Below are positions 1 to 9,198 of a DNA stretch of 64,000 bases, piece by piece. Within the stretch, counting starts at the first letter, position 1, and each line of letters opens with the position of its first letter. The translations under genes were made by a program, and so were the position numbers. The notes under the pieces are model-generated. The model was not told where the DNA came from, made no database searches, and saw only the letters and a list, made by a program, of their open reading frames with translations. The stretch is from Bacteroidales bacterium (GTDB lineage Bacteria > Bacteroidota > Bacteroidia > Bacteroidales > Lentimicrobiaceae): contig JAGXGB010000029.1 of assembly GCA_024636955.1 (NCBI GenBank), forward strand, positions 1 to 64,000, written 5' to 3'.

Positions 1-294
1 AATGAAACGCCTTTCGGTAAAACCGCCGAAGAAATCATCTCTGAAGCAGTTAAGGATTACAAGTACCCGGTTGTATTTGGATTCCCGGCAGGCCATAAGA
101 CTTTGAACCTGCCATTGATCCTCGGCAGAGAAGTGACTATAGAAGTAAGTGACAAAGCATCTTTGATCATTACAGCACCTATTATTAAGAAAGGGTTCAA
201 ATGGTTTAAAACTGTACTGAAACCAATAATTTTCTTTATTTCTGCATTCTTGCTACTGTACCTGCTTTATGCTTTGGTTCTTAAGCGTATCTGA
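1..294 (+). CDS. LD-carboxypeptidase (peptidase S66 family), C-terminal part
   Basis: The reading frame is open from the left edge and ends at a TGA, so only the last 97 residues are present. The segment VVFGFPAGH followed by LPLILGREVTIEV matches the C-terminal end of muramoyltetrapeptide LD-carboxypeptidases (S66), which trim the terminal D-alanine from recycled cell-wall peptides. The TTG at 103 is an internal codon, not the start. After the S66 core comes a hydrophobic stretch of about 20 residues ending in KRI, which looks like a single membrane anchor at the extreme C-terminus. The family call rests on this tail alone because the catalytic Ser-Glu-His residues lie outside the window. 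Confidence 0.7.
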   Translation, partial: NETPFGKTAEEIISEAVKDYKYPVVFGFPAGHKTLNLPLILGREVTIEVSDKASLIITAPIIKKGFKWFKTVLKPIIFFISAFLLLYLLYALVLKRI

Positions 295-430
295 ATGTTG
301 CACTTACACCTGTTATCATTTTACCCGAATACAAATTATCAGATTACTAATTATCATAGTGTTGATTATCAGGACACAAAATACCGAGTACACTGCTAAA
401 TTGCAAATCTAAAAGTAAAAGAGTTTTTAT

Positions 431-793
431 ATGGCTGAGCACAATGATTTGGGTAACCAGGGTGAAGAAGTTTCACTTACTTACCTTATTGATAAAGGAT
501 ATACAATTCTTGAAACAAACTGGAAATTTGGCAAGGAAGAGATAGACATCATTGCATTAAATAGTGAGTACCTGATTATCCTTGAAGTAAAAACCCGTAG
601 CTCAAATGCTTTTGGTGAGCCATACAACTTTGTGACAAAAAACAAACAGCGGCTGCTTGTAAAAGCTGCGCAGGCATATGCTGAAAGGTGGCGTATTGGC
701 CAGGAAGTAAGATTTGATATCCTATCACTGATAATCAACAAGAATGCTGTTGAGATTGAGCATATTGAGAATGCGTTCTATCCGGTGCTGTAA
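431..793 (+). CDS. YraN family protein (UPF0102), putative endonuclease-fold protein
   Basis: The 120-residue protein has the usual length of the YraN/UPF0102 family. It shows the family pattern: an N-terminal GNQGEEVSLTYL helix, then NWKFGKEEIDIIAL and LIILEVKTRS. The spaced E, D and ExK residues resemble the active site of Holliday-junction-resolvase-like and restriction-endonuclease-like folds. No biochemical role is settled for the family. It stands alone on the plus strand, converges with the universal stress gene downstream, and has an AT-rich 136-base gap upstream that contains several TTATCA words but no convincing promoter box. Confidence 0.88.
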   Translation: MAEHNDLGNQGEEVSLTYLIDKGYTILETNWKFGKEEIDIIALNSEYLIILEVKTRSSNAFGEPYNFVTKNKQRLLVKAAQAYAERWRIGQEVRFDILSLIINKNAVEIEHIENAFYPVL

Positions 794-866
794 TATTGTA
801 CAATACCGCAATGTGAAAAACATTGAACTTCAACCCAATGTGGATTCAGCTTAACTCGCATTGTTC

Positions 867-2000
867 CTATGAATCTTTAGCCTTAAATACCATTAAAGGA
901 CGGCTGATACGATGCATTATCATCTTAGTGACGCTAGGGGCAAACAAGCTCTGCAGAATTCCACGGGAATGATTAGTTAAGGCAATCACATCAACGGTGT
1001 TGTCCCGCATGTATGTTTCCAGTCCGTTGATTATATCATCGCCTACCAGTATTTTGCATTTTATAGGAAAGTGCTCATATTCTTCCTTGATGAACTTCTT
1101 TAAAGAATCCATCTTCATTTTATCCCATGATTTCTTTGATCCAATGCTTATGTGAACTATGTGCAGAGTTGCATTAAACGGGTGCATCAGGTTAATAAGC
1201 TTACTCAATGCCACCTGATCATAGTTATCAAAATCAGTAGCATAAAGTACATTCTTCAACTGCCTGACAGGAATTGATTTTGAGTTTTCGGGAATTGCTA
1301 TAACAGGAATTTCTGATTTCGACACTATTTTTGCAGTTACACTGCCTATTAAGCCCCCTGATTGGTTTCCCATACCTCGTGATCCCATCACAATGAGCCC
1401 TGGCTTGAATTTGTCACTCATGCTAAGAATCTCATCTTGTGCAAGGCCATTCATAAGTGAAAAGGACACTTTAACTTTATGCTTTGATACAGCTGCCATT
1501 TTACGGGTTTCATAAACAAGAGATGCCATTTGCTTGCGGGCTGTCTGCTCTATCTCATGTAAATAATTAGAAAGATTAATTTGGTATGCATGGCTGGTAT
1601 CAAATGGCACAACATCTATAGCAGGGTTATAAAAAACATGTAGTAGTTTTACCTCGGCCTTAATCATATCAGCAATCTCTACAGCAAATTTCACTGCCTT
1701 TTTTGAGGCATTTGAATAATCCACGGGAACTAAGATGCGTCGAACGCTTTTTAGCTTCTTTACTGACTTTTCCTTCTGGATACCACGCTCCTGCTTGTAC
1801 TGCTCAATTAACCGAAGTGCCTTATCAATGTCTGATTCGCGCACTTTAATCTCTACGCCTGTTGAAACAGCAGGTTGTAACAAGTTCTGATGTGAAAGGA
1901 AACAATCAATACCTTCTGCCTGAAGCCTTGATTGGAGTAATAAGGCTCTATTGTTAGGGAAACGTGCAATTGTTAAAATTTTTTCATCTATTGTTTCCAT
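867..2000 (-). CDS. DUF2007 plus two-domain universal stress protein
   Basis: The frame could begin at 2081. I chose the ATG whose first base is 2000 because the protein then starts at METIDEKILTIARF, the beginning of a recognisable domain, and an AAAGGA lies just upstream. Residues 1-70 resemble the DUF2007 'putative signal transducing' domain. Residues about 85-235 and 245-377 are two UspA domains. The first keeps the ATP-binding-type sequence GSRGMGNQSGG; the second is more divergent. UspA proteins are cytoplasmic stress proteins, many of which bind ATP. The DUF2007-UspA-UspA order is less common than plain tandem Usp, and two other tandem Usp proteins sit at 7.8 and 9.2 kb. Confidence 0.82.
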   Translation of the reverse strand: METIDEKILTIARFPNNRALLLQSRLQAEGIDCFLSHQNLLQPAVSTGVEIKVRESDIDKALRLIEQYKQERGIQKEKSVKKLKSVRRILVPVDYSNASKKAVKFAVEIADMIKAEVKLLHVFYNPAIDVVPFDTSHAYQINLSNYLHEIEQTARKQMASLVYETRKMAAVSKHKVKVSFSLMNGLAQDEILSMSDKFKPGLIVMGSRGMGNQSGGLIGSVTAKIVSKSEIPVIAIPENSKSIPVRQLKNVLYATDFDNYDQVALSKLINLMHPFNATLHIVHISIGSKKSWDKMKMDSLKKFIKEEYEHFPIKCKILVGDDIINGLETYMRDNTVDVIALTNHSRGILQSLFAPSVTKMIMHRISRPLMVFKAKDS

Positions 2001-2180
2001 AATTAATCCTTTCTTTTTTAATTTAACAGGCATAACAATACTATTCCTACGCAATATACGAAAAAAACTGATGATAGTCAAGGTGGCAGGCTCCTTTTAT
2101 AGGTTGATGAAGGAGAAAAGAAATATTACTTAGATCCATTTAACCGGAAATATTATAGCTTAAGTACTTTAAAAGAATTG

Positions 2181-2246
2181 TTGAAGCTTAACAAAAGCGC
2201 CGTTGAAGCTTTATTATACTTTTATTGAAGTTTGATTAAAGCTCAG
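2181..2246. repeat. Three 22-bp direct repeats (TTGAAG boxes)
   Basis: TTGAAG begins at 2181, 2203 and 2225, exactly 22 bp apart. The first 11 bases of each unit are nearly identical (TTGAAGCTTAA, TTGAAGCTTTA, TTGAAGTTTGA), while the second 11 differ. The array lies in the 257-base gap between rpoN and the DUF2007-Usp gene, both on the minus strand. It is therefore downstream of rpoN and upstream of the Usp gene. It shares only its period with other arrays in the window. Confidence 0.7.
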
Positions 2247-2257
2247 AGCAAGTAAAA

Positions 2258-3721
2258 CTATAGCTCTTTCCGTAATCTGGCGACAGGTATACTTAATTGT
2301 TCCCTGTATTTGGCAACTGTGCGGCGGGCAATGTTGTATCCTTTTTCTTTAAGGATTTCTGTTAGTTGTTCATCAGTGAGCGGTTTGCCTTTTTCTTCCG
2401 CAGCTATACAGTCAGAAAGTATCTTCTTAATTTCCCGTGTTGAAACCTCTTCACCTGTATCAGTTTGCATGGACTCTGAGAAGAAACTTTTCAGCAAGTA
2501 TGTGCCATAAGGTGTTTGTGCATATTTAGAATTTGCAACCCTCGAAATTGTTGATATATCAAGTCCTACCATTTCAGCAATGTCCTTAAGGATCATTGGT
2601 TTCAGTTTAGTTTCATCACCAGTAAGGAAATACTCCTGCTGATAATCCATTATGGCACTCATGGTTACAAATAGTGTGTGCTGGCGCTGCTTTATGGCAT
2701 CAATAAACCATTTTGCTGAATCAATCTTTTGCTTGATAAACATTACTGCCTCGCGCTGAGTATTTGATTTACTCTTGTTCTCAGCGTATGTTTCCAGCAT
2801 ATCCACATAATTGCGGCTAAGCCTTAGTTCAGGCATATTGCGTGAATTGAGTTGAAGCTCAAGTTCTTCATCCCTGCTGTATATAAAGAAGTCGGGCATG
2901 ATGTACTGGCTGCTCCTTATACCTTCATCAACAGCGTTTCCGGGTTTCGGATTAAGCTTAAGTATCTCATTGATAGCATCTCTAAGATCCGCTTCACTCA
3001 CCTTAGTTTTTTTCGTGATCTTATCGTAATGCTTTTTTGTAAGCTCATCAAAGAAATTTTCTACAAGCTCCAAAGCAAGCTCAACAGGCAAGGTTTGGTC
3101 CTTTCGGCGAAGCTGAATTAGCAGGCACTCCCTCAAATCACGAGCCCCAACTCCAGGTGGGTCAAACTCCTGCACAATCTTGAGCATGTTGTTCAACTCA
3201 CGGACATCGGTAATAATATTTTGAGTAAAGGCAAGATCATCAACCATGGCAGAAAGCTCACGGTTCAGATAACCTGAATCATCAATATTGCCAATGATGT
3301 ATGAAGCCATCTTTATTTGCCGCTCATCAAGTACCCGCAGGCCAAGCTGTGAAATCAGCATTTCATGAAAACTGGTACCTGAAGCATAAGGAACTTCTCT
3401 ATGTTCATCGTCAGCACTGGTATTGCCGGCGTTTAATCGGTATGCGGGAACATCGTCGTCATCAAGATATTCAGTTATGTCAAAATCCTCGCGTTCACGT
3501 TCAAGCTCCTCAACAGGATCAGGCTCAACATCTGATGTATTCTCTTCAAGATCAGTAGACATTTCAGGATCATTAACATCCTCAAGTGCAGGATTTTCCT
3601 CTATTTCTTGTTTGATCCGCTGCTCCAGGGCAATAGAGGGTATCTGCAGTAACTTCATCAGCAATATCTGCTGAGGTGACAGCCTTTGTAATAGTTTCTG
3701 CTGTAGTTTCTGGCTTAACAT
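2258..3721 (-). CDS. rpoN: RNA polymerase sigma-54 factor
   Basis: At 487 residues this is a full-length sigma-54. Region I (residues about 1-50) is the glutamine- and leucine-rich activator-interacting segment with LSPQQILLMKLLQ. Region II is acidic (residues about 50-95). A core-binding domain follows, then the helix-turn-helix near DISTISRVANSK. The C-terminal RpoN box is present as ARRTVAKYRE, about 20 residues from the end, and reads the -24 promoter element. Sigma-54 needs AAA+ activators to open promoters. The gene lies 80 bases downstream of asnS on the same strand and may be read from the asnS promoter. Confidence 0.96.
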   Translation of the reverse strand: MLSQKLQQKLLQRLSPQQILLMKLLQIPSIALEQRIKQEIEENPALEDVNDPEMSTDLEENTSDVEPDPVEELEREREDFDITEYLDDDDVPAYRLNAGNTSADDEHREVPYASGTSFHEMLISQLGLRVLDERQIKMASYIIGNIDDSGYLNRELSAMVDDLAFTQNIITDVRELNNMLKIVQEFDPPGVGARDLRECLLIQLRRKDQTLPVELALELVENFFDELTKKHYDKITKKTKVSEADLRDAINEILKLNPKPGNAVDEGIRSSQYIMPDFFIYSRDEELELQLNSRNMPELRLSRNYVDMLETYAENKSKSNTQREAVMFIKQKIDSAKWFIDAIKQRQHTLFVTMSAIMDYQQEYFLTGDETKLKPMILKDIAEMVGLDISTISRVANSKYAQTPYGTYLLKSFFSESMQTDTGEEVSTREIKKILSDCIAAEEKGKPLTDEQLTEILKEKGYNIARRTVAKYREQLSIPVARLRKEL

Positions 3722-3801
3722 GCAAATTCCTCTTCTCTGTTAGTAATGATTTCTATCAGTATAATGCAATCTGATAACGTTTTGTTTATTGTATTATTCT
3801 A

Positions 3802-5208
3802 TTAGAACTCAGCATTTTGTGGAGTTCGGGGGAATGGTATAACATCACGGATGTTAGCCATACCTGTTATAAATAGTATAAGTCGCTCAAATCCCAACCC
3901 AAAACCACTATGCGGAGCAGTGCCAAACTTCCTGGTGTCAATATACCACCACATTTCATTTTCAGGGATTCCCATTTCATTCATTCTCCTGGTCAGCTTT
4001 TCAAGGTTCTCTTCCCTTTGTGAGCCACCAATTATTTCACCAATTCGCGGGAACAGCACATCCATAGCCCTAACAGTTTTTCCATCGTCATTCTGCTTCA
4101 TGTAAAAAGCCTTGATTGACATCGGATAATTTGTAAGAATAACCGGTTTCATGAAATGCTTCTCAACAAGGTAGCGTTCATGTTCACTCTGCAAATCGGT
4201 ACCCCAGTTTACCGGGTACTCGAATGTTTGTCCTGAAGCTTTCAAAATGTCAATAGCTTCAGTGTAATCAAGCCTTTGAAATGCATTCTCGGTTACAAAT
4301 TTCAAGCGGTCAATTAACTCTTTGTCATACATATTATTGAGAAAGTCCAGATCATCCTTGCAGTTTGTGAGTGCATAATTAACCAGGTACTTCAGAAAAT
4401 CTTCAGCCAGGTCCATGTTGTCCTTTATGTCATGGAAAGCCATCTCAGGCTCCACCATCCAGAATTCAGCCAAATGCCTGGGAGTATTAGAATTTTCAGC
4501 TCTGAATGTTGGGCCAAATGTGTATATATTTGATAACGCCATAGCACCCAGTTCACCTTCAAGCTGACCTGATACGGTAAGGTTAGTTGGCTTACCAAAG
4601 AAATCCTGTGTATAATCCACTTCACCTTTAAGTGTTAGCGGTGGTTTTTTGTCATCTAAAGTTGTTACTCTGAACATAGCACCTGCACCTTCAGCATCAG
4701 AGCCGGTGATGATTGGTGTATGCAGATAATAGAAACCATTATCATTGAAATACTTATGAATAGCAAATGACATAGCATGCCTTATGCGCAGTATAGCACC
4801 AAACGTATTTGTACGGGGCCTGAGGTGTGCAATTTCACGCAGGAACTCAAGTGTGTGACCTTTTTTCTGTAATGGGTATGTTTCAGCATCAGCAGTGCCA
4901 TAAACTTCAATCTCACGCGCCTGCAGCTCAACAGCCTGTCCCTGACCCGGCGATTCAACCACAACACCATTAACTGATATGCATGATCCGGTAGTAATCA
5001 GTTTCAAAGTTGCCTCATCAAAAGATTCCAGGTCAACAACAATTTGAATACTATGTATAATTGAGCCGTCATTAAGTGCAATGAAAGCAACTTTCTTATT
5101 ACCCCTTTTTGTTCGCACCCACCCTTTCAGGTTAATTGTGCTACCTGCACCAATACTTTTCCATTCATGCAGCAAATCGGCAATTCGTATTCTCTTCAGA
5201 GATTCCAT
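3802..5208 (-). CDS. asnS: Asparaginyl-tRNA synthetase
   Basis: The 468-residue protein has the OB-fold anticodon-binding domain at residues about 15-105 and a class II catalytic core behind it. Motif 2 appears as [16 protein letters not shown] and motif 3 as [15 protein letters not shown]. The [10 protein letters not shown] segment and overall length separate AsnRS from AspRS. It charges tRNA-Asn with asparagine, and the only tRNA in the window, at 44.6 kb, is tRNA-Asn. A TAnnTTTG promoter box lies 72-79 bases upstream, divergent from the aromatic biosynthesis gene, and rpoN follows downstream. Confidence 0.96.
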   Translation of the reverse strand: MESLKRIRIADLLHEWKSIGAGSTINLKGWVRTKRGNKKVAFIALNDGSIIHSIQIVVDLESFDEATLKLITTGSCISVNGVVVESPGQGQAVELQAREIEVYGTADAETYPLQKKGHTLEFLREIAHLRPRTNTFGAILRIRHAMSFAIHKYFNDNGFYYLHTPIITGSDAEGAGAMFRVTTLDDKKPPLTLKGEVDYTQDFFGKPTNLTVSGQLEGELGAMALSNIYTFGPTFRAENSNTPRHLAEFWMVEPEMAFHDIKDNMDLAEDFLKYLVNYALTNCKDDLDFLNNMYDKELIDRLKFVTENAFQRLDYTEAIDILKASGQTFEYPVNWGTDLQSEHERYLVEKHFMKPVILTNYPMSIKAFYMKQNDDGKTVRAMDVLFPRIGEIIGGSQREENLEKLTRRMNEMGIPENEMWWYIDTRKFGTAPHSGFGLGFERLILFITGMANIRDVIPFPRTPQNAEF

Positions 5209-5279
5209 TTATAAAGTATATTTTTCTTTATGACTTAAGCAACAGTTTGCACTCCCGACAGTTAGAACTATCAGGATGG

Positions 5280-5287
5280 CAAAGTTA
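5280..5287 (-). promoter_or_regulatory. Bacteroidota -7 box for asnS
   Basis: TAACTTTG on the minus strand matches the phylum consensus TAnnTTTG. It would start transcription near 5273 and leave a leader of about 65 bases before asnS. No clear -33 TTG was identified. Confidence 0.5.
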
Positions 5288-5336
5288 CGAAAAATGTGTT
5301 ATAGACACACTTTCATAGCCCCAAGCTATCTTTTAC

Positions 5337-5344
5337 TAATTTTG
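5337..5344 (+). promoter_or_regulatory. Bacteroidota -7 box for the DAHP synthase gene
   Basis: TAATTTTG fits TAnnTTTG and lies 15 bases before the ATG at 5360, leaving a very short leader. This spacing rules out the upstream start at 5276, which would be in front of the promoter. Confidence 0.6.
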
Positions 5345-5359
5345 CACAAAATTGCATCA

Positions 5360-6460
5360 ATGGAGTTTGTGTCTCTGAATAAATGGATACCCTATAATGA
5401 AAAACCTTTCGTTATAGCCGGTCCATGCAGTGCTGAAACTGAAGACCAGGTTATGGAAACAGCCCGGCTTCTTTCAGCTATTCCACATGTAAAAGTTTTC
5501 AGGGCTGGTATCTGGAAACCACGAACACGACCCGGAGGCTTTGAAGGTGTTGGGAAAGTGGCATTGGGATGGCTTAACAGGGTTAAGAAGGAAACAGGCC
5601 TCTTAACTACTGTTGAAGTTGCAACACCTGAGCATGTGGAATTAGCAGTTGCAGCAGGAATAGATATTCTATGGATCGGGGCACGTACTGTGGTTAATCC
5701 ATTTTCAGTGCAGGAACTGGCAGAGGCATTAACAGGCATAGATATTCCGGTACTGATTAAGAATCCTGTAAATCCTGATCTTAAACTCTGGATAGGCGCT
5801 ATTGAGCGAATAATGAAATCAGGGCATAACAGAATTGCTGCAATACACAGAGGTTTTTCGCAACATGAAAAATTAGGTTTCCGATATCCTCCTATTTGGG
5901 AAATACCCATCGAATTAATGCGTTTAATGCCTGGACTTCCATTGATTTGCGATCCCAGTCATATTGGCGGTAATGCTTCTTTGATACAGTCGATATCTCA
6001 GCAGGCTCTTGATCTTGAAATGCAAGGGCTAATGATTGAAACACATACTGACCCACTTAACGCATTAACTGATTCAAAGCAACAAGTTACCCCTTTACAC
6101 CTTCAGGAGATATTAAACAATCTGATCATTCGCAATCCTAAAGGCACTTATGAAACGGAGCGCAACCTTGAAGCCCTTCGCCGGGACATTGACAATATTG
6201 ATGAGCAGATGATAGAACTCCTTGCCCGACGCATGGAGATAGCACATGAAATGGGTGTATTTAAACACAAAAACAACATCACAATATTGCAACTTCGTAG
6301 ATGGAAAGAATTATTTTCTGACCGCATGGTTAGAGGCAGGGACAAAGGACTAAGCCATCAATTCCTGGCAAATCTGCTCAGGCTGGTGCATGAGGAGTCA
6401 ATTCAAATACAGACTAGTGTTATGAAAAAGGAAGACAATGAGATTAATGAAAATAATTAG
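5360..6460 (+). CDS. Bifunctional DAHP synthase / chorismate mutase
   Basis: The 366-residue protein carries two shikimate-pathway enzymes. Residues about 1-265 are a type I-beta (KDO8P-synthase-like) DAHP synthase with FVIAGPCSAET, KPRTRPGGFEGVG and ICDPSHIGG. It condenses phosphoenolpyruvate with erythrose 4-phosphate. Residues about 285-360 are an AroQ-type chorismate mutase with the helical pattern LEALRRDIDNIDEQMIELLARR. The fusion is common in Bacteroidetes and suggests feedback of prephenate or aromatic products on entry into the pathway. The start at 5360 is chosen because a promoter box sits at 5337 and the GPCSAET core then begins at the normal distance from the N-terminus. Confidence 0.93.
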   Translation: MEFVSLNKWIPYNEKPFVIAGPCSAETEDQVMETARLLSAIPHVKVFRAGIWKPRTRPGGFEGVGKVALGWLNRVKKETGLLTTVEVATPEHVELAVAAGIDILWIGARTVVNPFSVQELAEALTGIDIPVLIKNPVNPDLKLWIGAIERIMKSGHNRIAAIHRGFSQHEKLGFRYPPIWEIPIELMRLMPGLPLICDPSHIGGNASLIQSISQQALDLEMQGLMIETHTDPLNALTDSKQQVTPLHLQEILNNLIIRNPKGTYETERNLEALRRDIDNIDEQMIELLARRMEIAHEMGVFKHKNNITILQLRRWKELFSDRMVRGRDKGLSHQFLANLLRLVHEESIQIQTSVMKKEDNEINENN

Positions 6461-6554
6461 TTTGAAGCTAATACTATAAAGGAAAGAAATTACAGTGAGT
6501 GTTAGTAATGGTAGTCGAGCAAGGTACCGGATTACTCAAAATAAAGCATAACTA

Positions 6555-7739
6555 ATGATAGAACACAACTTACAACCAGAACAAGCAGTGCTGGTGGGGC
6601 TTATTACAAATAAGCAAGATGAGGGCAGGGTTAAAGAAACAATGGATGAACTTGCATTCCTTGTAGAAACTGCTGGTGGTATTCCGGGAAAGCGTTTCAT
6701 ACAGAAGCTTGATAAGCCTGATTCCCGCACCTTCATTGGATCAGGGAAATTAAATGAGATAAAGCAATACATAACTGCTGAAGGAATAGGTACTGTAGTG
6801 TTTGACGATGAACTTGGCTCATCGCAGCTTCGTAACATTGAACGCGAGCTTGAATGTAAGGTTCTCGACAGAACAAACCTCATACTCGATATCTTCGCCC
6901 GCCGTGCACGCACTGCTACTGCCCGTACACAGGTTGAATTGGCACAATATGAATATTTGTTGCCTCGGCTATCGAGAATGTGGACGCATCTCGAAAAACA
7001 AAGAGGGGGTATTGGTATGAGGGGTCCCGGTGAAAAGGAAATTGAAACTGACCGCCGTATTATACGAGATAGAATAACATTACTAAAGAAACAGTTAGAA
7101 GTAATTGATAAGCAGAAAATAACTCAGCGAAGTGGTCGCGAAAAAATGGTACGTGTTGCCCTGATAGGTTATACCAACGTTGGGAAATCAACACTCATGA
7201 ACCTGCTTAGTAAGTCAGATGTATTCGCTGAAAACAAACTCTTTGCTACACTCGATACTACTGTGCGGAAAGTTGTGATTGAAAACCTTCCATTCCTGCT
7301 AACTGATACCGTTGGGTTTATCAGGAAATTGCCACATGGATTAGTTGAATCATTCAAATCAACACTTGATGAAGTGCGTGAGGCCGACCTGCTGCTTCAT
7401 ATTGTAGACATATCACACCCTGATTTTGAAGAACAAATTGCTGTTGTAACCCAAACCCTATCAGAAATAAAAGCCTCCGACAAAGCCATGATGATGATAT
7501 TCAATAAAATTGACGCATATTCTCATACCGAAAAGGAAGAAAGTGACCTGACTGAACATACAGTAGAGAATGTAACACTTGAGGACCTAAAAAAAACATG
7601 GATCGCAAAAGCTAATTCGCCGGCGGTTTTCATTTCAGCAAAATTGAAAAATAACATTGAAGAGCTTAAAAAGGAGCTATATGATGAAGTTTATGCCATT
7701 CATATTAAACGTTTTCCGTTCAACAAAATGCTTTATTAA
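6555..7739 (+). CDS. hflX: GTPase HflX
   Basis: The 394-residue protein has the HflX N-terminal domain (residues about 1-185, with RTFIGSGKLNEI and the LDRTNLILDIFARRA segment) followed by a TRAFAC-class G domain. G1 is GYTNVGKST from residue 205, G3 is DTVGF and G4 is NKID. HflX binds the 50S subunit and splits stalled or heat-stressed 70S ribosomes. The length and the glycine-rich RGGIGMRGPGEKE linker are typical. It is followed after about 100 bases by a universal stress gene, which agrees with a stress role but does not prove co-regulation. Confidence 0.95.
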   Translation: MIEHNLQPEQAVLVGLITNKQDEGRVKETMDELAFLVETAGGIPGKRFIQKLDKPDSRTFIGSGKLNEIKQYITAEGIGTVVFDDELGSSQLRNIERELECKVLDRTNLILDIFARRARTATARTQVELAQYEYLLPRLSRMWTHLEKQRGGIGMRGPGEKEIETDRRIIRDRITLLKKQLEVIDKQKITQRSGREKMVRVALIGYTNVGKSTLMNLLSKSDVFAENKLFATLDTTVRKVVIENLPFLLTDTVGFIRKLPHGLVESFKSTLDEVREADLLLHIVDISHPDFEEQIAVVTQTLSEIKASDKAMMMIFNKIDAYSHTEKEESDLTEHTVENVTLEDLKKTWIAKANSPAVFISAKLKNNIEELKKELYDEVYAIHIKRFPFNKMLY

Positions 7740-7840
7740 GCTTTCAATTGTTTAATATTTATAAGCCGGAGACATGAGCTATAATGGTTATTTAAATAAT
7801 TATTTATACCTTAGCCCCTTTAACCACAGCATATAAGGCC

Positions 7841-8689
7841 ATGAAAGACATTATAGTTGCCATCGATTTTTCTCAAGGATCAATACATGCGCTTGATTAT
7901 GCAATTGCATTTGCAAATCACTTGAAGAGTAACCTTATGATGGTATGGATTAATAGTAAAGTTAACCACGATTCGCTTAATAGTGAGGTCAACCATTATA
8001 AAGATGAGGCAGTCAGAAATTTCGACGACTTACTCAAGGCAAAAGGTGATTCATTGCTACATGGGAAACTTACTTACAAGTTGCGCAAAGGAAAAGTTTA
8101 CCAGGAGATTGCAGCTCAGGCAAAAGCAATTAATGCAGAGTTGATAATTGCCGGCACCCATGGTGTTACAGGTTATGAAGAATTTTGGATTGGCAGCAAT
8201 GCATACCGTATAGTCTCATACGCCCCATGTCCTGTGATTACAGTTAGGTATGATTTCAGGATTAAACCTGAAGGTATACGGAGCATAGTCCTGCCTATTG
8301 ACAGCTCAGCTGACACACGCCAAAAAGTGCCTTATGCCATTCAACTTGCTAAATCCTTCAATGCCGACATCCACCTTGTAGCAATATATTCAACTACATT
8401 AAAATCAATGCAGCGCAGGGTTGAAAACAGTGCTTTGATGGCTCAAAGGATCATTGGTGAAGCTGGGATAAAGTTTAGTCTTAACACCCGGCATGCTGAA
8501 AATATCACAAACGCAACCCTTGAATATGCGCAGCTTGTTGATGCTGATTTAGTTGCCATTATGACTGAACAGGAGACCAATGCAAGCAACATTTTGTTAG
8601 GCCCGTTTGCCCAGCAAATGGTGAACTATTCCCAAATCCCTGTGTTAAGTATACAGCCCAAGGAGATTTATGAAATATCTACCAGATAA
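7841..8689 (+). CDS. Tandem universal stress protein
   Basis: The 282-residue protein contains two UspA domains, residues about 1-145 and 150-275. The first domain ends in the nucleotide-loop-like sequence GTHGVTGYEEFWIGSNA; the second is shorter and lacks an intact glycine loop. It is clearly a paralogue of the protein encoded at 9199: the same GTHG..G.EEFWIGSNA segment appears in both. A secreted SPOR protein lies between the two. It probably acts in the cytoplasm as a stress or redox-responsive ATP-binding protein. No substrate can be inferred. Confidence 0.88.
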   Translation: MKDIIVAIDFSQGSIHALDYAIAFANHLKSNLMMVWINSKVNHDSLNSEVNHYKDEAVRNFDDLLKAKGDSLLHGKLTYKLRKGKVYQEIAAQAKAINAELIIAGTHGVTGYEEFWIGSNAYRIVSYAPCPVITVRYDFRIKPEGIRSIVLPIDSSADTRQKVPYAIQLAKSFNADIHLVAIYSTTLKSMQRRVENSALMAQRIIGEAGIKFSLNTRHAENITNATLEYAQLVDADLVAIMTEQETNASNILLGPFAQQMVNYSQIPVLSIQPKEIYEISTR

Positions 8690-8695
8690 CTTACT

Positions 8696-9097
8696 ATGTA
8701 TCGCTTGATAACTACTCTTTTGCTTGTATTACTAATTTCTTCTGTTCATGCTCAAAATGAACAAGCCGAGCTTATACAGGATAAAAAAGTAGAACTATTA
8801 GTTGACAAACACATTTTTTTAAATCGTCACCAATTTACACTTACAGGCTGGAGAATACAGATTTTCTTTGACTCAGGGGTCAGCTCAAAGAAGAAGGCTT
8901 CTGATGCTTTAAGACACTTCAATGATAGATATCCTGAAACCGAAGCGTACCTGTCATTTAAGGAGCCATACTACCGTGTACGTGTTGGCGATTTCAGGTC
9001 AAGGCTTGAAGCAGAGGGCTTCCTGAGAAGAATTCAGATTGAGTATCCGAACGCTTTTGCGACAAATGATTTTATTAACCCTCCTCCTATTGAATAG
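8696..9097 (+). CDS. Secreted SPOR-domain protein
   Basis: The 133-residue protein starts with a signal peptide (about 19 residues, ending SVHAQ). Its C-terminal half has the SPOR pattern: WRIQIFFDSGVSSKKKA, then YRVRVGDFRSRLEAEGFLRRI. SPOR domains bind glycan strands of peptidoglycan stripped of stem peptides, usually at division sites. In small Bacteroidota proteins like this the domain is often the only one. It follows the upstream universal stress gene by six bases, so the two are probably one transcript. Confidence 0.85.
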   Translation: MYRLITTLLLVLLISSVHAQNEQAELIQDKKVELLVDKHIFLNRHQFTLTGWRIQIFFDSGVSSKKKASDALRHFNDRYPETEAYLSFKEPYYRVRVGDFRSRLEAEGFLRRIQIEYPNAFATNDFINPPPIE

Positions 9098-9198
9098 GTA
9101 AAGCACCCCTTTTCCTCAAATTTTTACTTTTAGCTTCATTTTTGTTGATTAGCACTTAATATTTCCATATATTAGCATGAAAATAATACACTATCACT

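Noticed and set aside
300-375. Repeated TTATCA words
   Set aside because: Spacings are 23, 15 and 15 bases, which do not fit the 11-bp pattern, and the words are short and AT-rich.
809-863. CAATGTG/ACATTG inverted words between convergent genes
   Set aside because: The stem is only six bases with no T-run, so I do not call it a terminator.
5392-5910. 172-residue open frame opposite the DAHP synthase gene
   Set aside because: It lies wholly inside a well-supported gene on the other strand and shows low-complexity composition typical of an antisense shadow.
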